Part shown: in pieces, positions 16,038-24,275 of the stretch
Numbering within the stretch: the stretch's first letter is position 1
Layout of the letters: every line of letters begins with the position of its first letter
NCBI GenBank assembly: GCA_029882515.1
Contig: JAOUKN010000011.1
Coordinates: 1-37,484 of the forward strand
DNA: 37,484 bases
Reading direction: 5' to 3'
From: Candidatus Bathyarchaeota archaeon
GTDB taxonomy: Archaea > Thermoproteota > Bathyarchaeia > Bathyarchaeales > Bathyarchaeaceae
Position numbers and translations under genes: made by a program
Notes under the pieces: model-generated
The model's input: only the letters and a program-made list of their open reading frames with translations
Databases searched by the model: none
Told to the model about the DNA's origin: nothing

Positions 16038-16994
16038 TTGATTTCATGGAAGCACTCTTTTGAAAAAATAGGCAAGGATTTGGAGTTAGCGATGAAAAAG
16101 AAACAGGCTTTAGACGGCCTGTTCAGCAGTGGCAAGATTTCCCAAAATACCTATGACTCTATCAATGACGAAATTACAAATACCATTGCAGAGATCGAAT
16201 CTCTTCGGAAAGATTTGGCCGAAAAAATGACATCAAAGATCAGCGAACTCGAAGGCCAAATCAACGCTTTGGAGATGTTTCTTGCAAACTCAGAGCTCCA
16301 GTATGTGGCGGGAGAAATTGATGATCAATTACATGAGAGAGAAAGTGGCGCCTTTAATCTTGCATTAGAAGCAACAAAACAGCAGCTGAACGCCATAAAA
16401 GAAATCGTTGGAGAAATTCTACCAGAAGCTGTGCCTGAGATTTCGCATGAACCCAGCGAACCCGTGGAAACGCCTCCGAGTGAAGTTGTTGCTGAACCTG
16501 AAATAGAGACTCCTGAAGAAATTCCTTTAGAGGAAACACCTACAGAAACGTTGAGCGAAACGTCACTCGAATCAGAACCTACTTTAGGGGAAGTTGAAAC
16601 TGAACCTCTGGAAGAACTACCAGCAGAGGAACCTATAGAAGAAAGCACTGAAACACTGCCAGAAACACCTACAGAAGAAAACGCCGAGGCATTACCAGAA
16701 ATCCCAACAGAAGAAACGTTCACAGAAGAAAGTGTTGAAACACTACCAGAAACACCTACAGAAACAGAAGCCCCAATATCAGAGGAGACCGTTCAAGAAA
16801 CAATTGAAGAGACTACAGTTACTCCGGAAGCCACCACAGAAATGACTTCTGAAGAAACTCCAACAGAAGAAGAAATTGAAATCCCTGTAAAAGACGAAAC
16901 TTTCTTCCCAGAACAAGAGGACACAGCACAAGAGGAAAATTACGAAGAAACAGAAGAGGAGAGTTACGAGGAAACAGAAGAATACGAAGGATAA
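16038..16994 (+). CDS. CdvA-like coiled-coil protein with long acidic tail
   Basis: Residues 1-125 (from the TTG at 16038) are a helical, heptad-rich domain, ISWKHSFEKIGKDLELAMKKKQALDGLFSSGKISQNTYDSINDEITNTIAEIESLRKDLAEKMTSKISELEGQI. It matches, from memory, the CdvA-like coiled-coil family of TACK archaea, linked to the ESCRT-III cell division apparatus. Residues about 130-318 are a disordered tail dominated by Glu, Thr and Pro, with repeats of the type ETLPETPTEE. I prefer TTG at 16038 over the ATG at 16011 because AGGTG sits seven nt upstream and the protein then opens at the conserved SWKHSFEKIGKDLE. No CdvB or CdvC gene is in the window. The division role is inference from the family. 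Confidence 0.75.
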   Translation: MISWKHSFEKIGKDLELAMKKKQALDGLFSSGKISQNTYDSINDEITNTIAEIESLRKDLAEKMTSKISELEGQINALEMFLANSELQYVAGEIDDQLHERESGAFNLALEATKQQLNAIKEIVGEILPEAVPEISHEPSEPVETPPSEVVAEPEIETPEEIPLEETPTETLSETSLESEPTLGEVETEPLEELPAEEPIEESTETLPETPTEENAEALPEIPTEETFTEESVETLPETPTETEAPISEETVQETIEETTVTPEATTEMTSEETPTEEEIEIPVKDETFFPEQEDTAQEENYEETEEESYEETEEYEG

Positions 16995-17080
16995 CCTTCA
17001 AAGCGGAATCTTCCTAAATCTTCTTCTTTTTTATAGATCAACATTCGAAGAGTAATTTCTGCCTCTTTTATGCGCACGTT

Positions 17081-19378
17081 TCATGTTGTTGTCAGAGCGA
17101 AGTTGAGCATGGTCTGCTTCTCACCGTAATATGTCTCATCCTTCAGTCTTTCCTCAGTATATCCGAATGGACTCAGAATGTTTACTCCTGCCAAAATCAG
17201 CATATCCACATATTTTTCGGTATCAAAGCGAGTATCACTATTAACTAACTCAGCGACCTTCACACGGCTGTTTGGCCTCTTATTCTCTGCGCTAGTTATC
17301 AAGTATCGAACCGTTTGTCCTCCAGTCACTTCTATGCCCTCCTTTACCAACTGCTTAGCAGCTACGGCTTGGAAAACATCGTGAACATACCTGTCCGGAT
17401 GCATAGAAAGCCGCTTCGCAATAATCAGATCCAGCACGTCCACATCCTTTTCCCTCAGTTTCTCCACATAGCCTCTTAAAACGTCTATTGCCTGTGGAAT
17501 CCTCTTCACAAACGTGTCAGAGTTCTGAGCCCTCGCAAGAACCCTGATCATATCCATTTGAGCCCTCTTAATGAAGGGCGGCATGTCCCGCCTTACCGCC
17601 TCGATACCCCTTACCTTGATTTTCCCAGACTCAAACACTCCAAAATACCGGTTCAGAACAGGAACGCCCACATGCATTCTAGATGGCAGAAATACAACCC
17701 ATCGGTATCTACCTTCAACATTCAACTCCACCCCAATTTTCTTAGAAACTGCCTGACAAAGCTCAATATACTCCCTTGCAGAAGCCCCTTCCTTCTTAAG
17801 CCAAAGAGAATCAACAATCCCGTGAACTATTTCAAACCCTCTCTCCTCAGCCATACGCACAGTCCTCAACAAGACCTCTCTCGCAAAAGCACAAACCGCA
17901 ATGTGGGCGTCAACCTTACCAAAACGAGCATTCTTGTAACCTAGATAACCAAAACACGTCACCAAAATCCACTTCAAAGCATTCTGCCTACGATTGTAGA
18001 TCCGTCTTAACTTCAGGTCTTCAACCTCGTTTCTCAAACGCTTGTACGTAGCTCTTTTCCTCAGAACCATCCTTAAGGTCCTTGGCACGATACCTTCTCG
18101 CTTCTCGCACATATTGTAGCCAAGCTCTGGTACCCTCAACGTTGAATTTGGACAACATTTGCAAAGCACAGTTTCAGCCGAAACGTTCTGCTTCGCCATC
18201 AAAGTTGGATACATTGAAGAAAAGTCAACCTCAGTAACCCAATCATGGATGCCCATCTTCGGCTCAAAGATAAACCCTCCCCGGTCAGCCACCAAGAGTT
18301 CCCACGCCGACTTGAACACTTCAGGCTCCCTCTTCTTCCACGGAATCAAAATGCCATCCTTAGTAGCCTGATAAAGCTGCAAAGAAGACATAATCGTTCC
18401 AATAGAAGCCCTCGCAGCTCTATGTGTAGGAACCCTACAAGTCCTCGAAACCTCAATCAACCCATCTAACCCAGAAGCAGAATAGATGAACGTGTTCTCC
18501 TTATCCACATGGATTCGTCCATACAACCTTCGCATAGGCGCCTTAAAGTAAACCCTTCCATACGAGAAAAAAGTCATGCCTCGCTTCTTCTTAGCCCTAA
18601 GCGGAACATGTTCCCTTCCCAGAACAAGTCTGCTGAGAACTCCATTCACCAGTGCCCTATGAGCAAGATACGGAAAAAGAAACGAATCTCCACCTCGGGT
18701 GAAGATAATATCAGGATCCTTCTCTCTGATCACATCAACCATCATGAGTATCTTTTCCTCTTCATCTTCATTATCAATAACAATGTCTTCGCCATTCTCT
18801 TCGAGAATGATGGAGCCAATCGGATCGTTGAAGTTAGGGATAGGCCTATCTGTGGCTATTTCTAGGTGCAACGACAATAGACGAAGAGGAGGGAGATCAT
18901 AGTCCACGCTTTCTACCGAGTCCAACAACCAGTAAGCAAGCCTGTCACCCTGAACTATGACTCCCATAAAAGCAAGCGGAAAAATGTCCCTATCATAAAA
19001 ATAAGCCTGTGCATCTGGAACGTCCACGTTATGTAGCCGAAACTTCTGATATCCTCCAAATCTTAGCAACTTTCGGGCGAAGTAAGGAATCCTGCGACAA
19101 TCCGTTGTAGTAATTTCTAGCACTTTTGATCTCTTGTTTTCCATGAAATCAGCATATTTTTCAACATAACGCCATTTAGCCACCGATTTGCTTGTGCCAA
19201 GGCGTTTGGTCAACTTGGAAAGATCAGATATTTTAGCCGAAACATAGATTTTGGGCTGAAACTTGTCCACGAGCTTTATGCGTTCGCCGTTCTCAGATAT
19301 GATCCAAACTGTCATTTCGCCCGGATTGGAAGGATATACGTCGAGCAGCCAGCCACAAATCGGCTTAAGACTGGCCAA
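17081..19378 (-). CDS. B-family DNA polymerase with degenerate motifs (PolB2/Dpo2-like)
   Basis: A 765-aa PolB fold. Polymerase motif A is intact (VDFSSMYP). Motif B reads ALKWILVTCFGYLGY, keeping the Lys but losing the Asn-Ser of KxxxNSxYG. Motif C reads HGIVDSLW instead of YxDTDS, keeping only the second, metal-binding Asp. The KIKVRGIEAVRRD thumb motif is intact. The exonuclease is degraded: Exo I is SLHLEI instead of DIE, the Exo II Asp is lost (GGDSFLFPYL) and the Exo III region is shortened. PolB2 enzymes are described with such losses, lack proofreading, and act as mismatch or lesion extenders. A TTG at 19378 preceded by GGAG is the likeliest start; 19399 is the alternative. It is the last gene of a tight three-gene operon. 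Confidence 0.85.
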   Translation of the reverse strand: MASLKPICGWLLDVYPSNPGEMTVWIISENGERIKLVDKFQPKIYVSAKISDLSKLTKRLGTSKSVAKWRYVEKYADFMENKRSKVLEITTTDCRRIPYFARKLLRFGGYQKFRLHNVDVPDAQAYFYDRDIFPLAFMGVIVQGDRLAYWLLDSVESVDYDLPPLRLLSLHLEIATDRPIPNFNDPIGSIILEENGEDIVIDNEDEEEKILMMVDVIREKDPDIIFTRGGDSFLFPYLAHRALVNGVLSRLVLGREHVPLRAKKKRGMTFFSYGRVYFKAPMRRLYGRIHVDKENTFIYSASGLDGLIEVSRTCRVPTHRAARASIGTIMSSLQLYQATKDGILIPWKKREPEVFKSAWELLVADRGGFIFEPKMGIHDWVTEVDFSSMYPTLMAKQNVSAETVLCKCCPNSTLRVPELGYNMCEKREGIVPRTLRMVLRKRATYKRLRNEVEDLKLRRIYNRRQNALKWILVTCFGYLGYKNARFGKVDAHIAVCAFAREVLLRTVRMAEERGFEIVHGIVDSLWLKKEGASAREYIELCQAVSKKIGVELNVEGRYRWVVFLPSRMHVGVPVLNRYFGVFESGKIKVRGIEAVRRDMPPFIKRAQMDMIRVLARAQNSDTFVKRIPQAIDVLRGYVEKLREKDVDVLDLIIAKRLSMHPDRYVHDVFQAVAAKQLVKEGIEVTGGQTVRYLITSAENKRPNSRVKVAELVNSDTRFDTEKYVDMLILAGVNILSPFGYTEERLKDETYYGEKQTMLNFALTTT

Positions 19379-19634
19379 GTCGTTTCTCCAGCCTGTCAAG
19401 CCTCTCCTTGATCCCCGTTAACACCTTCTCTTGGTAAAGCAGAATCGACATGAACATTGCTTCAAGTAAAATCGGCCTCGTAGCCATGCTCCCAGCTGAT
19501 GCGAACATTCTGCAAGCATTCATCATACGATCAAAAGCCTCAGCGTCTTTTCCTCGCAACCCTTTCCTGAATCCCTTCCACCGCTCAACTTCTCTTTCCA
19601 ACGCGTGACGATATGAAGGAACAGTTCTTCCCAT
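19365..19634 (-). CDS. Small helical protein between RecA-fold paralog and PolB (89 aa)
   Basis: I do not recognise a named family. MGRTVPSYRHALEREVERWKGFRKGLRGKDAEAFDRMMNACRMFASAGSMATRPILLEAMFMSILLYQEKVLTGIKERLDRLEKRLGQS is entirely helical by pattern, with a charged N-terminal helix, a central Met/Ala-rich hydrophobic helix and a C-terminal coiled-coil-like helix. It starts four nt after the stop of the RecA-fold paralog and overlaps the polymerase start, so translation is probably coupled. Its position suggests an adaptor joining the paralog and the polymerase. That is inference from order only. Confidence 0.85.
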   Translation of the reverse strand: MGRTVPSYRHALEREVERWKGFRKGLRGKDAEAFDRMMNACRMFASAGSMATRPILLEAMFMSILLYQEKVLTGIKERLDRLEKRLGQS

Positions 19635-19638
19635 TCAT

Positions 19639-20376
19639 TTAGGTCTCCATAAACATGTCCATCGTGACCGCATTAGAAGGAAAATCAACAGCAAAAGGCT
19701 TAATGTTCGGATGATGCTCCAAAATGAACTTCAGAATACCCTTCGACTCCTTAAGGCTCACTACAACGTTTGCTCTTCCAAACAAAACCGCATCAAGAAA
19801 CAGACTTCTGTTAGAATAAAGCCGAGGGAAATATGAAGCAACAACGATGGCCTGCCTATTCAAAGCAAGTTCTGAAAGATACCGAGTCATTTTCATGAAG
19901 ATGTCTCTACCTTCTTTCTTAGGGACATCCCTATCCAAGAACAAATCAGTTATGTCCGAAACGATCACAAGTCTGGATCTGTACCCTTTCAAAGTTTCCT
20001 CCAACTTCTCAAAGATCAACGCCGTCAACTGATATGCTGTGAACGCTCTAGAAACCAAAATCTTCTCAAGCACAGATTTTGGCTCCAAACCATATTCTCG
20101 GGCTATCGACGAAACACCGTATGGATCAAAAGTGTTCCCACCATCAATGTAAACCACCCTTGAGTTCAGTCCTCCCTTTCTGAGAGGCAACTGACACCGG
20201 ACACTCAAAAGAAACAACAATGTCCTGCAGATAGGATGCCCAAACAAAACCGCAAAGTCACCCCTCTGAAAACCTAGAAAAACGTCATCTACTTTCGGGA
20301 TTCCAAGCGCTAACACTCTGTCAGATTTTCTGGACAAAGCAGTCACGTCATGCAAGTGGTATGAAAAAAAATTCAA
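19639..20376 (-). CDS. RadA/RecA-fold paralog with destroyed ATPase motifs
   Basis: The core aligns by eye with RadA in this window: GLNSRVVYIDGGNTFDPYGVSSIAREYGLEPKSVLEKILVSRAFTAYQ against [15 protein letters not shown]...[24 protein letters not shown]. Walker A is ruined (FGHPICRT in place of GEYGVGKT, losing the Lys), and the catalytic Glu of YIDTEGTF is gone. A Walker B-like strand (RLVIVSDITDLF) remains. The RadA N-terminal helix-hairpin-helix domain is missing. The protein probably cannot hydrolyse ATP and may act as a structural partner. The start is TTG at 20376 with no strong ribosome-binding site. It sits directly upstream of the 89-aa gene and the PolB. Confidence 0.85.
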   Translation of the reverse strand: MNFFSYHLHDVTALSRKSDRVLALGIPKVDDVFLGFQRGDFAVLFGHPICRTLLFLLSVRCQLPLRKGGLNSRVVYIDGGNTFDPYGVSSIAREYGLEPKSVLEKILVSRAFTAYQLTALIFEKLEETLKGYRSRLVIVSDITDLFLDRDVPKKEGRDIFMKMTRYLSELALNRQAIVVASYFPRLYSNRSLFLDAVLFGRANVVVSLKESKGILKFILEHHPNIKPFAVDFPSNAVTMDMFMET

Positions 20377-20494
20377 CTCATAAGCATTTAGTAGAAGAAT
20401 GTTCTACAACCCTAGAGACTCGTAAGTGAAAATAAAACCGATATGTGAATCTGTTCCGTGCTACCACTACGAAATTCCAGTTGAAGTTCTTTAG

Positions 20495-21442
20495 TTACTC
20501 TTGAACGTCTTCAATTCCCTTTTCTGTGATTTTGAATCGTGTACTGCTTTCGGGTAAGTATGGGGAGTCAATAACCTTGGCTATCCTTGTTCCCTTGCTT
20601 CCTTTTCTAAGATAAACCCGATGCGTGCAGGCATGAGCCATGATGTGTCCACCTGCTGGTTTGTTGGGGTCTCCAAAAAATTGGGCGGGGTTTGCCTGAA
20701 CCTGATTTGTCACTATCACAGGCAAGTTAAAGGCTTCGGTCAATCTCAGCAGCTTGTGGAGTAGGTTGTTAAGTTTTTGTTGGCGTTCGGACAGATGTTC
20801 TCTACCCACATATTCGCTTCTGAAGTGGCCGATCATTGAGTCCACAATGATGAGTTTTACGTTGTTCTCTGGACAGAACTTGAAAAGACTGTCTATCAAT
20901 AAACATTGATGGCTGCTGTTGTAGGCCCGTGCGAGAAAGATGTTTCCTAAGGTCTTGTGGGGATCACTCCCTAATGCGTTGGCTATTTCAAATATACGTT
21001 CCGGTATGAACGTGCCTTCCGTGTCGATATACACCACGTTTCCGTTCAATCCTCTCTTCTCTGCTGGAAGCTGGGCCATAACGCAGAGCATCAGACAGAT
21101 TTGTGTTTTGCCTACACCGTATTCGCCAATGAACTCAGTCATAGCTTGAGTTTCGATTCCTCCTCCCAAAAGCTCGTCTAAGTTCTTGGAGCCTGTGGAA
21201 CATTTTAGCATGTTTTGCCTTCTTTTCCAGAGTTCCTCAGCTGTGATAAAGTCAACATCGAGAGATTTTCTAGCCGCTGCAGCAATCTTTATGATCGTGT
21301 TGAACCCTATTGCGGTTTTTTCCGCTATCTCTCTAGGTGGAGTTACAGCAATTGCTTCAACGGTGGTTATTCCAGCCGAGCGAAGCTTGCTGGCTATGGC
21401 AGGCCCAACGCCTTCAAGGGTTGCAGGATCATCATACTTCAT
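20495..21442 (-). CDS. radA: DNA repair and recombination protein RadA
   Basis: The archaeal strand-exchange recombinase. The N-terminal helix-hairpin-helix domain ([35 protein letters not shown]) is followed by Walker A GEYGVGKT (106-113), the catalytic Glu in YIDTEGTF, Walker B KLIIVDS and the L2 region [38 protein letters not shown]. All catalytic residues are intact and the length of 315 aa is normal. The ATG is preceded by AAGGTGAAG. It is transcribed toward the RecA-fold paralog, 118 nt upstream of it; co-transcription is possible but not certain. Confidence 0.97.
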   Translation of the reverse strand: MKYDDPATLEGVGPAIASKLRSAGITTVEAIAVTPPREIAEKTAIGFNTIIKIAAAARKSLDVDFITAEELWKRRQNMLKCSTGSKNLDELLGGGIETQAMTEFIGEYGVGKTQICLMLCVMAQLPAEKRGLNGNVVYIDTEGTFIPERIFEIANALGSDPHKTLGNIFLARAYNSSHQCLLIDSLFKFCPENNVKLIIVDSMIGHFRSEYVGREHLSERQQKLNNLLHKLLRLTEAFNLPVIVTNQVQANPAQFFGDPNKPAGGHIMAHACTHRVYLRKGSKGTRIAKVIDSPYLPESSTRFKITEKGIEDVQE

Positions 21443-21556
21443 GTAAACTTCACCTTCTACCGATTGGTCTATTCATTCGTTACATAGAGAGCATCCGAGC
21501 GTATTGGTATTAAAATCTGCGACCCAACGTATGATGATGGAGAGGAGGGAGATCAT

Positions 21557-21639
21557 TGAAAGTACTAGTTGTTATTTCAAAACACATACCTTATCGTAAT
21601 TTCCATGGGGATAAGAAGTACGTTGAGAACCCTTTGATC
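21557..21639 (+). pseudogene. Possible remnant of a gene start
   Basis: GGAGGGAGATCA precedes a TTG at 21557 that opens with MKVLVVISKHIPYRN, which looks like the first strand and loop of a Rossmann-type protein, and then terminates within about 30 codons. A good ribosome-binding site with a protein-like but very short frame suggests a decayed gene. The end coordinate is approximate. Chance remains possible. Confidence 0.25.
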
Positions 21640-21682
21640 TGATCTGAAACCACGGAGGCTGCACGCGCACCTTGGTAATCAA

Positions 21683-22852
21683 CTATAATGAGGATTTCGT
21701 CGTGAGCGTCTCTATAACATAGATGCCACGCTCCGCGAGTTCCCTTAGAAGTCTTCGAAAAAGGTTGCCACGAACGACCCTCACAGGGGGGACGAGGCCC
21801 TTCTCAGCTATCTCACCGCGTCCAAGCATCCTGGCGACGATGGCAGCCGTGTAACTAGTCGTCTTCGCCATGGAGGTGACACCTCTATCATCGTCGTAGA
21901 AGTCGACCATTTCGAAGGTGTAGAAAGTTTCACAGCCATCCTTGACGCCCTCGACGACCACCCTGAGGACGGTGATGTCTTTTTCGCCCTCCTCAAAAAG
22001 CACCTTGGGATGGATAATTTTGCTGAAAATTTCGAAGGGAACGACCTTACGGCCTTTAGACTCGATGGGCTCCATGCTGAGGAGACCACACTCATCTAGG
22101 AATCGCACCTTCTCGCAATAGCCAAGATACCTCACCGTCTTACCGGTACACCGCTTCACACCCTTGAACTTTTCAACCTCGTAGAGGGTTTCTGGGAAGT
22201 TGTCATAGAAGCACTCCAAAGCCCGATCGATTCCCTCGAAGCAGACAGGATCGCCTAGAGTGTAGCGTTTCACCTCTTGGACCTCACCGTCCTTGATGAC
22301 TTTCACCATCCCTGGTCGTAGCGGCAGATATGGGCCACCGAATACGATCTTGTAGTCAAGGGGAGGCCTCGGATCCAGAGGTATGCCCCCGCACCAGATG
22401 TCGACCGCTGTGATGCTGTCCAGTATGTCCATGCCGTATGCGGCTAACATTTCGGTTAGACCTGGCTCCAAGCCACATCCGGGTATGATGGTGACATCTG
22501 CCTTCTCGGCCGCTTTGGTTATGTTCCCCCAGTCTTTTCGGGCGGGGCCGGAGAGGTCGACGACGTCGACGCCTGCCTCGATGGCGCCCCACATCACTTC
22601 GACGTTTAGCCATCTGAGGAGCGCGATACAGACTACATCGTACCCCCTCAGAGACTCGACCAGTCCGTGGCGATCTGTAATGTCCTGCGCCACGGTCTTC
22701 AGCTTCCATGGATTTCCGAACTTCGTTCTCACCTTGTCGAGCCTCTCGTTATCGATGTCGATGAGGAGAACCTCCTTGACTTCATCACTTTTTATGGAGT
22801 CCATCGCTATGGTAGGGCCCATGAGCCCCGCACCGACGACAGCTATCTTCAT
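21683..22852 (-). CDS. Saccharopine dehydrogenase-like NADP-dependent oxidoreductase
   Basis: A 389-aa dehydrogenase of the saccharopine dehydrogenase family. The Rossmann motif is VVGAGLMGPTIA, then VLLIDIDNERL, CIALLRWLNVEVMWGAIEAGVDVVDLSG and the hallmark PGCGLEPGLTEMLA. The C-terminal catalytic domain follows (IPLDPRPPLDYKIVFGG...FFKVVV-type strands). Members act in lysine metabolism or on related amino-acid substrates; the substrate here is unknown. Base composition is clearly richer in G+C than its neighbours (63% in the line 22501-22560 against 37% at 23281-23340), which suggests recent acquisition. The ATG at 22852 gives the family's usual N-terminus (MKIAVVGAG). It stands alone. Confidence 0.85.
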   Translation of the reverse strand: MKIAVVGAGLMGPTIAMDSIKSDEVKEVLLIDIDNERLDKVRTKFGNPWKLKTVAQDITDRHGLVESLRGYDVVCIALLRWLNVEVMWGAIEAGVDVVDLSGPARKDWGNITKAAEKADVTIIPGCGLEPGLTEMLAAYGMDILDSITAVDIWCGGIPLDPRPPLDYKIVFGGPYLPLRPGMVKVIKDGEVQEVKRYTLGDPVCFEGIDRALECFYDNFPETLYEVEKFKGVKRCTGKTVRYLGYCEKVRFLDECGLLSMEPIESKGRKVVPFEIFSKIIHPKVLFEEGEKDITVLRVVVEGVKDGCETFYTFEMVDFYDDDRGVTSMAKTTSYTAAIVARMLGRGEIAEKGLVPPVRVVRGNLFRRLLRELAERGIYVIETLTTKSSL

Positions 22853-23080
22853 AAAGTTGTCCTCGGAGGCTATTCGTTCTTAGTGTATAAATAATTGTTG
22901 AGAGATTTCATCAAATGTATGGATTTGCCTTCAATAAGATCTACAATCACCGCTCCCTGTCTTGGCAAATAAAAAATGTTCATGTGAAAGACCTTGACGA
23001 ATTGAGATACTTGAATTCGATGATTTCTGGAAGAAGCAACTATCCAATGACGGTGGCGGCATGCATGCGTCAAAAATCTC

Positions 23081-24130
23081 TTAGATTAAATCATCCAAGG
23101 CTGACTCTATAAAAACATCTTCTTCTTGTATTTTGGGATTGGGTTCATAAACTTTCAGGGTAATTCCGTCACACGACACGTCAAATAAAGCAGTGAACAG
23201 TGTACGAACCCTCATGCGTTTATCAATCCTCATAATGCTATATGGTTTGGCTTCTAAACTCGACAGAATATCAAGGGCCGTTTGAGGTGTTTTTTCTTTA
23301 ACGTCAGATAGTAACCTGGATCCTACCTTGTACCTTGATATGCTGGATCTCAGCAACGATTTACGCTTTTCAAGACTACTCATTTCTTCCGAAACATAAT
23401 GATTCGTGTGTAAATATTTATCCACGACTTCTGTTATGCAATACCTTTCAGAAGTCGTTTCAATGTTCATTGCTTCCTTTTCCTTTTGAGACACAACGTT
23501 AAAGCTCCCTCCAGAAGCTCTTTGTCGAAACAATGTCCTTTTGATTACCTCTTTTACGTTCTTCCCTTCCAGCTGGGATCGATCGATAAAATGACGTGGA
23601 CACCCCATTCTTATGTCAGGAGTAGGCATGGCGTTATTAGTTATGATCATACCATATGCGTTAAAAGCAAAAGAATTTCCAGGAATCATCCCTGGATAAC
23701 AAAAACTCATGAACGGTGTTCCAGCTTCGGGATAGACTTTTAGCAACTGGCAATCATTCAAGTTGTCTTTGGTATTATCTTCATTGTGAGCGAGTATCAT
23801 CCTTCCAGATTCTTTAAAGATTACTGTCGTACACGCCTTTCTTGGGAAATCATACTTGCAATTTATCAGCAAGATATCTGTTAAACTCGAAATAGAACCT
23901 TCGGCGATTCCTCTAATCTCCTCCATATACTGAGGAAACCACCTTTCGCCATATTCCATCCATTTTTGAAGTCTCGGAGTTTTCTTTTCGACCGTTCTCA
24001 ACAACTTAAGCCGTTTGCTCTTTTCCAAAAAATCGGCAATCTGAAGTCTAAACCGTTTCCCAATTTCAAAACCGATCTCGAAGTTATTTCCACTGACTGA
24101 GTAAACAGGAAGCACCGAGTTCTTTGTCAT
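23081..24130 (-). CDS. C45-type Ntn hydrolase (acyl-CoA:6-APA acyltransferase-like)
   Basis: An N-terminal-nucleophile hydrolase of the peptidase C45 family. The expected nucleophile Cys100 sits in RKACTTVIFKESGRMILAHNEDNTKD, matching the family's 'CTT...ILA(Q/H)N(W/E)D' processing site. Auto-cleavage before Cys100 would release a 99-residue propeptide. Downstream, PGMIPGNSFAFNAYGMIITNNAM is the typical active-site frame. Members cleave or transfer acyl groups on amides such as acyl-amino acids and penicillins; the archaeal substrate is unknown. No signal peptide is seen, so it is cytoplasmic. The ATG is at 24130. Confidence 0.82.
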   Translation of the reverse strand: MTKNSVLPVYSVSGNNFEIGFEIGKRFRLQIADFLEKSKRLKLLRTVEKKTPRLQKWMEYGERWFPQYMEEIRGIAEGSISSLTDILLINCKYDFPRKACTTVIFKESGRMILAHNEDNTKDNLNDCQLLKVYPEAGTPFMSFCYPGMIPGNSFAFNAYGMIITNNAMPTPDIRMGCPRHFIDRSQLEGKNVKEVIKRTLFRQRASGGSFNVVSQKEKEAMNIETTSERYCITEVVDKYLHTNHYVSEEMSSLEKRKSLLRSSISRYKVGSRLLSDVKEKTPQTALDILSSLEAKPYSIMRIDKRMRVRTLFTALFDVSCDGITLKVYEPNPKIQEEDVFIESALDDLI

Positions 24131-24275
24131 GTTAATTCTCTATTTAAATAGGACACTTTAAGCATTGTGATAAACATAATTGTATGTGCATACAAATTTC
24201 GAAAGTGCTTTCAAGTGCCAGAGTCCGATATTCTATTTTTAATTCCGACGCCAAAGCTCTTATGAGGACAACTAG

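Noticed and set aside
16325-16723. 132-aa minus-strand ORF rich in Ser/Val/Gly
   Set aside because: Antisense of the repetitive Glu/Thr/Pro tail of the CdvA-like gene.
22383-22883. 166-aa plus-strand ORF
   Set aside because: Shadow of the GC-rich dehydrogenase; long antisense frames are expected at this composition.
22870-23112. Two opposing ORFs of 65-67 aa
   Set aside because: They overlap each other, neither has a clear ribosome-binding site or recognisable pattern; a fragment of a decayed gene cannot be excluded.
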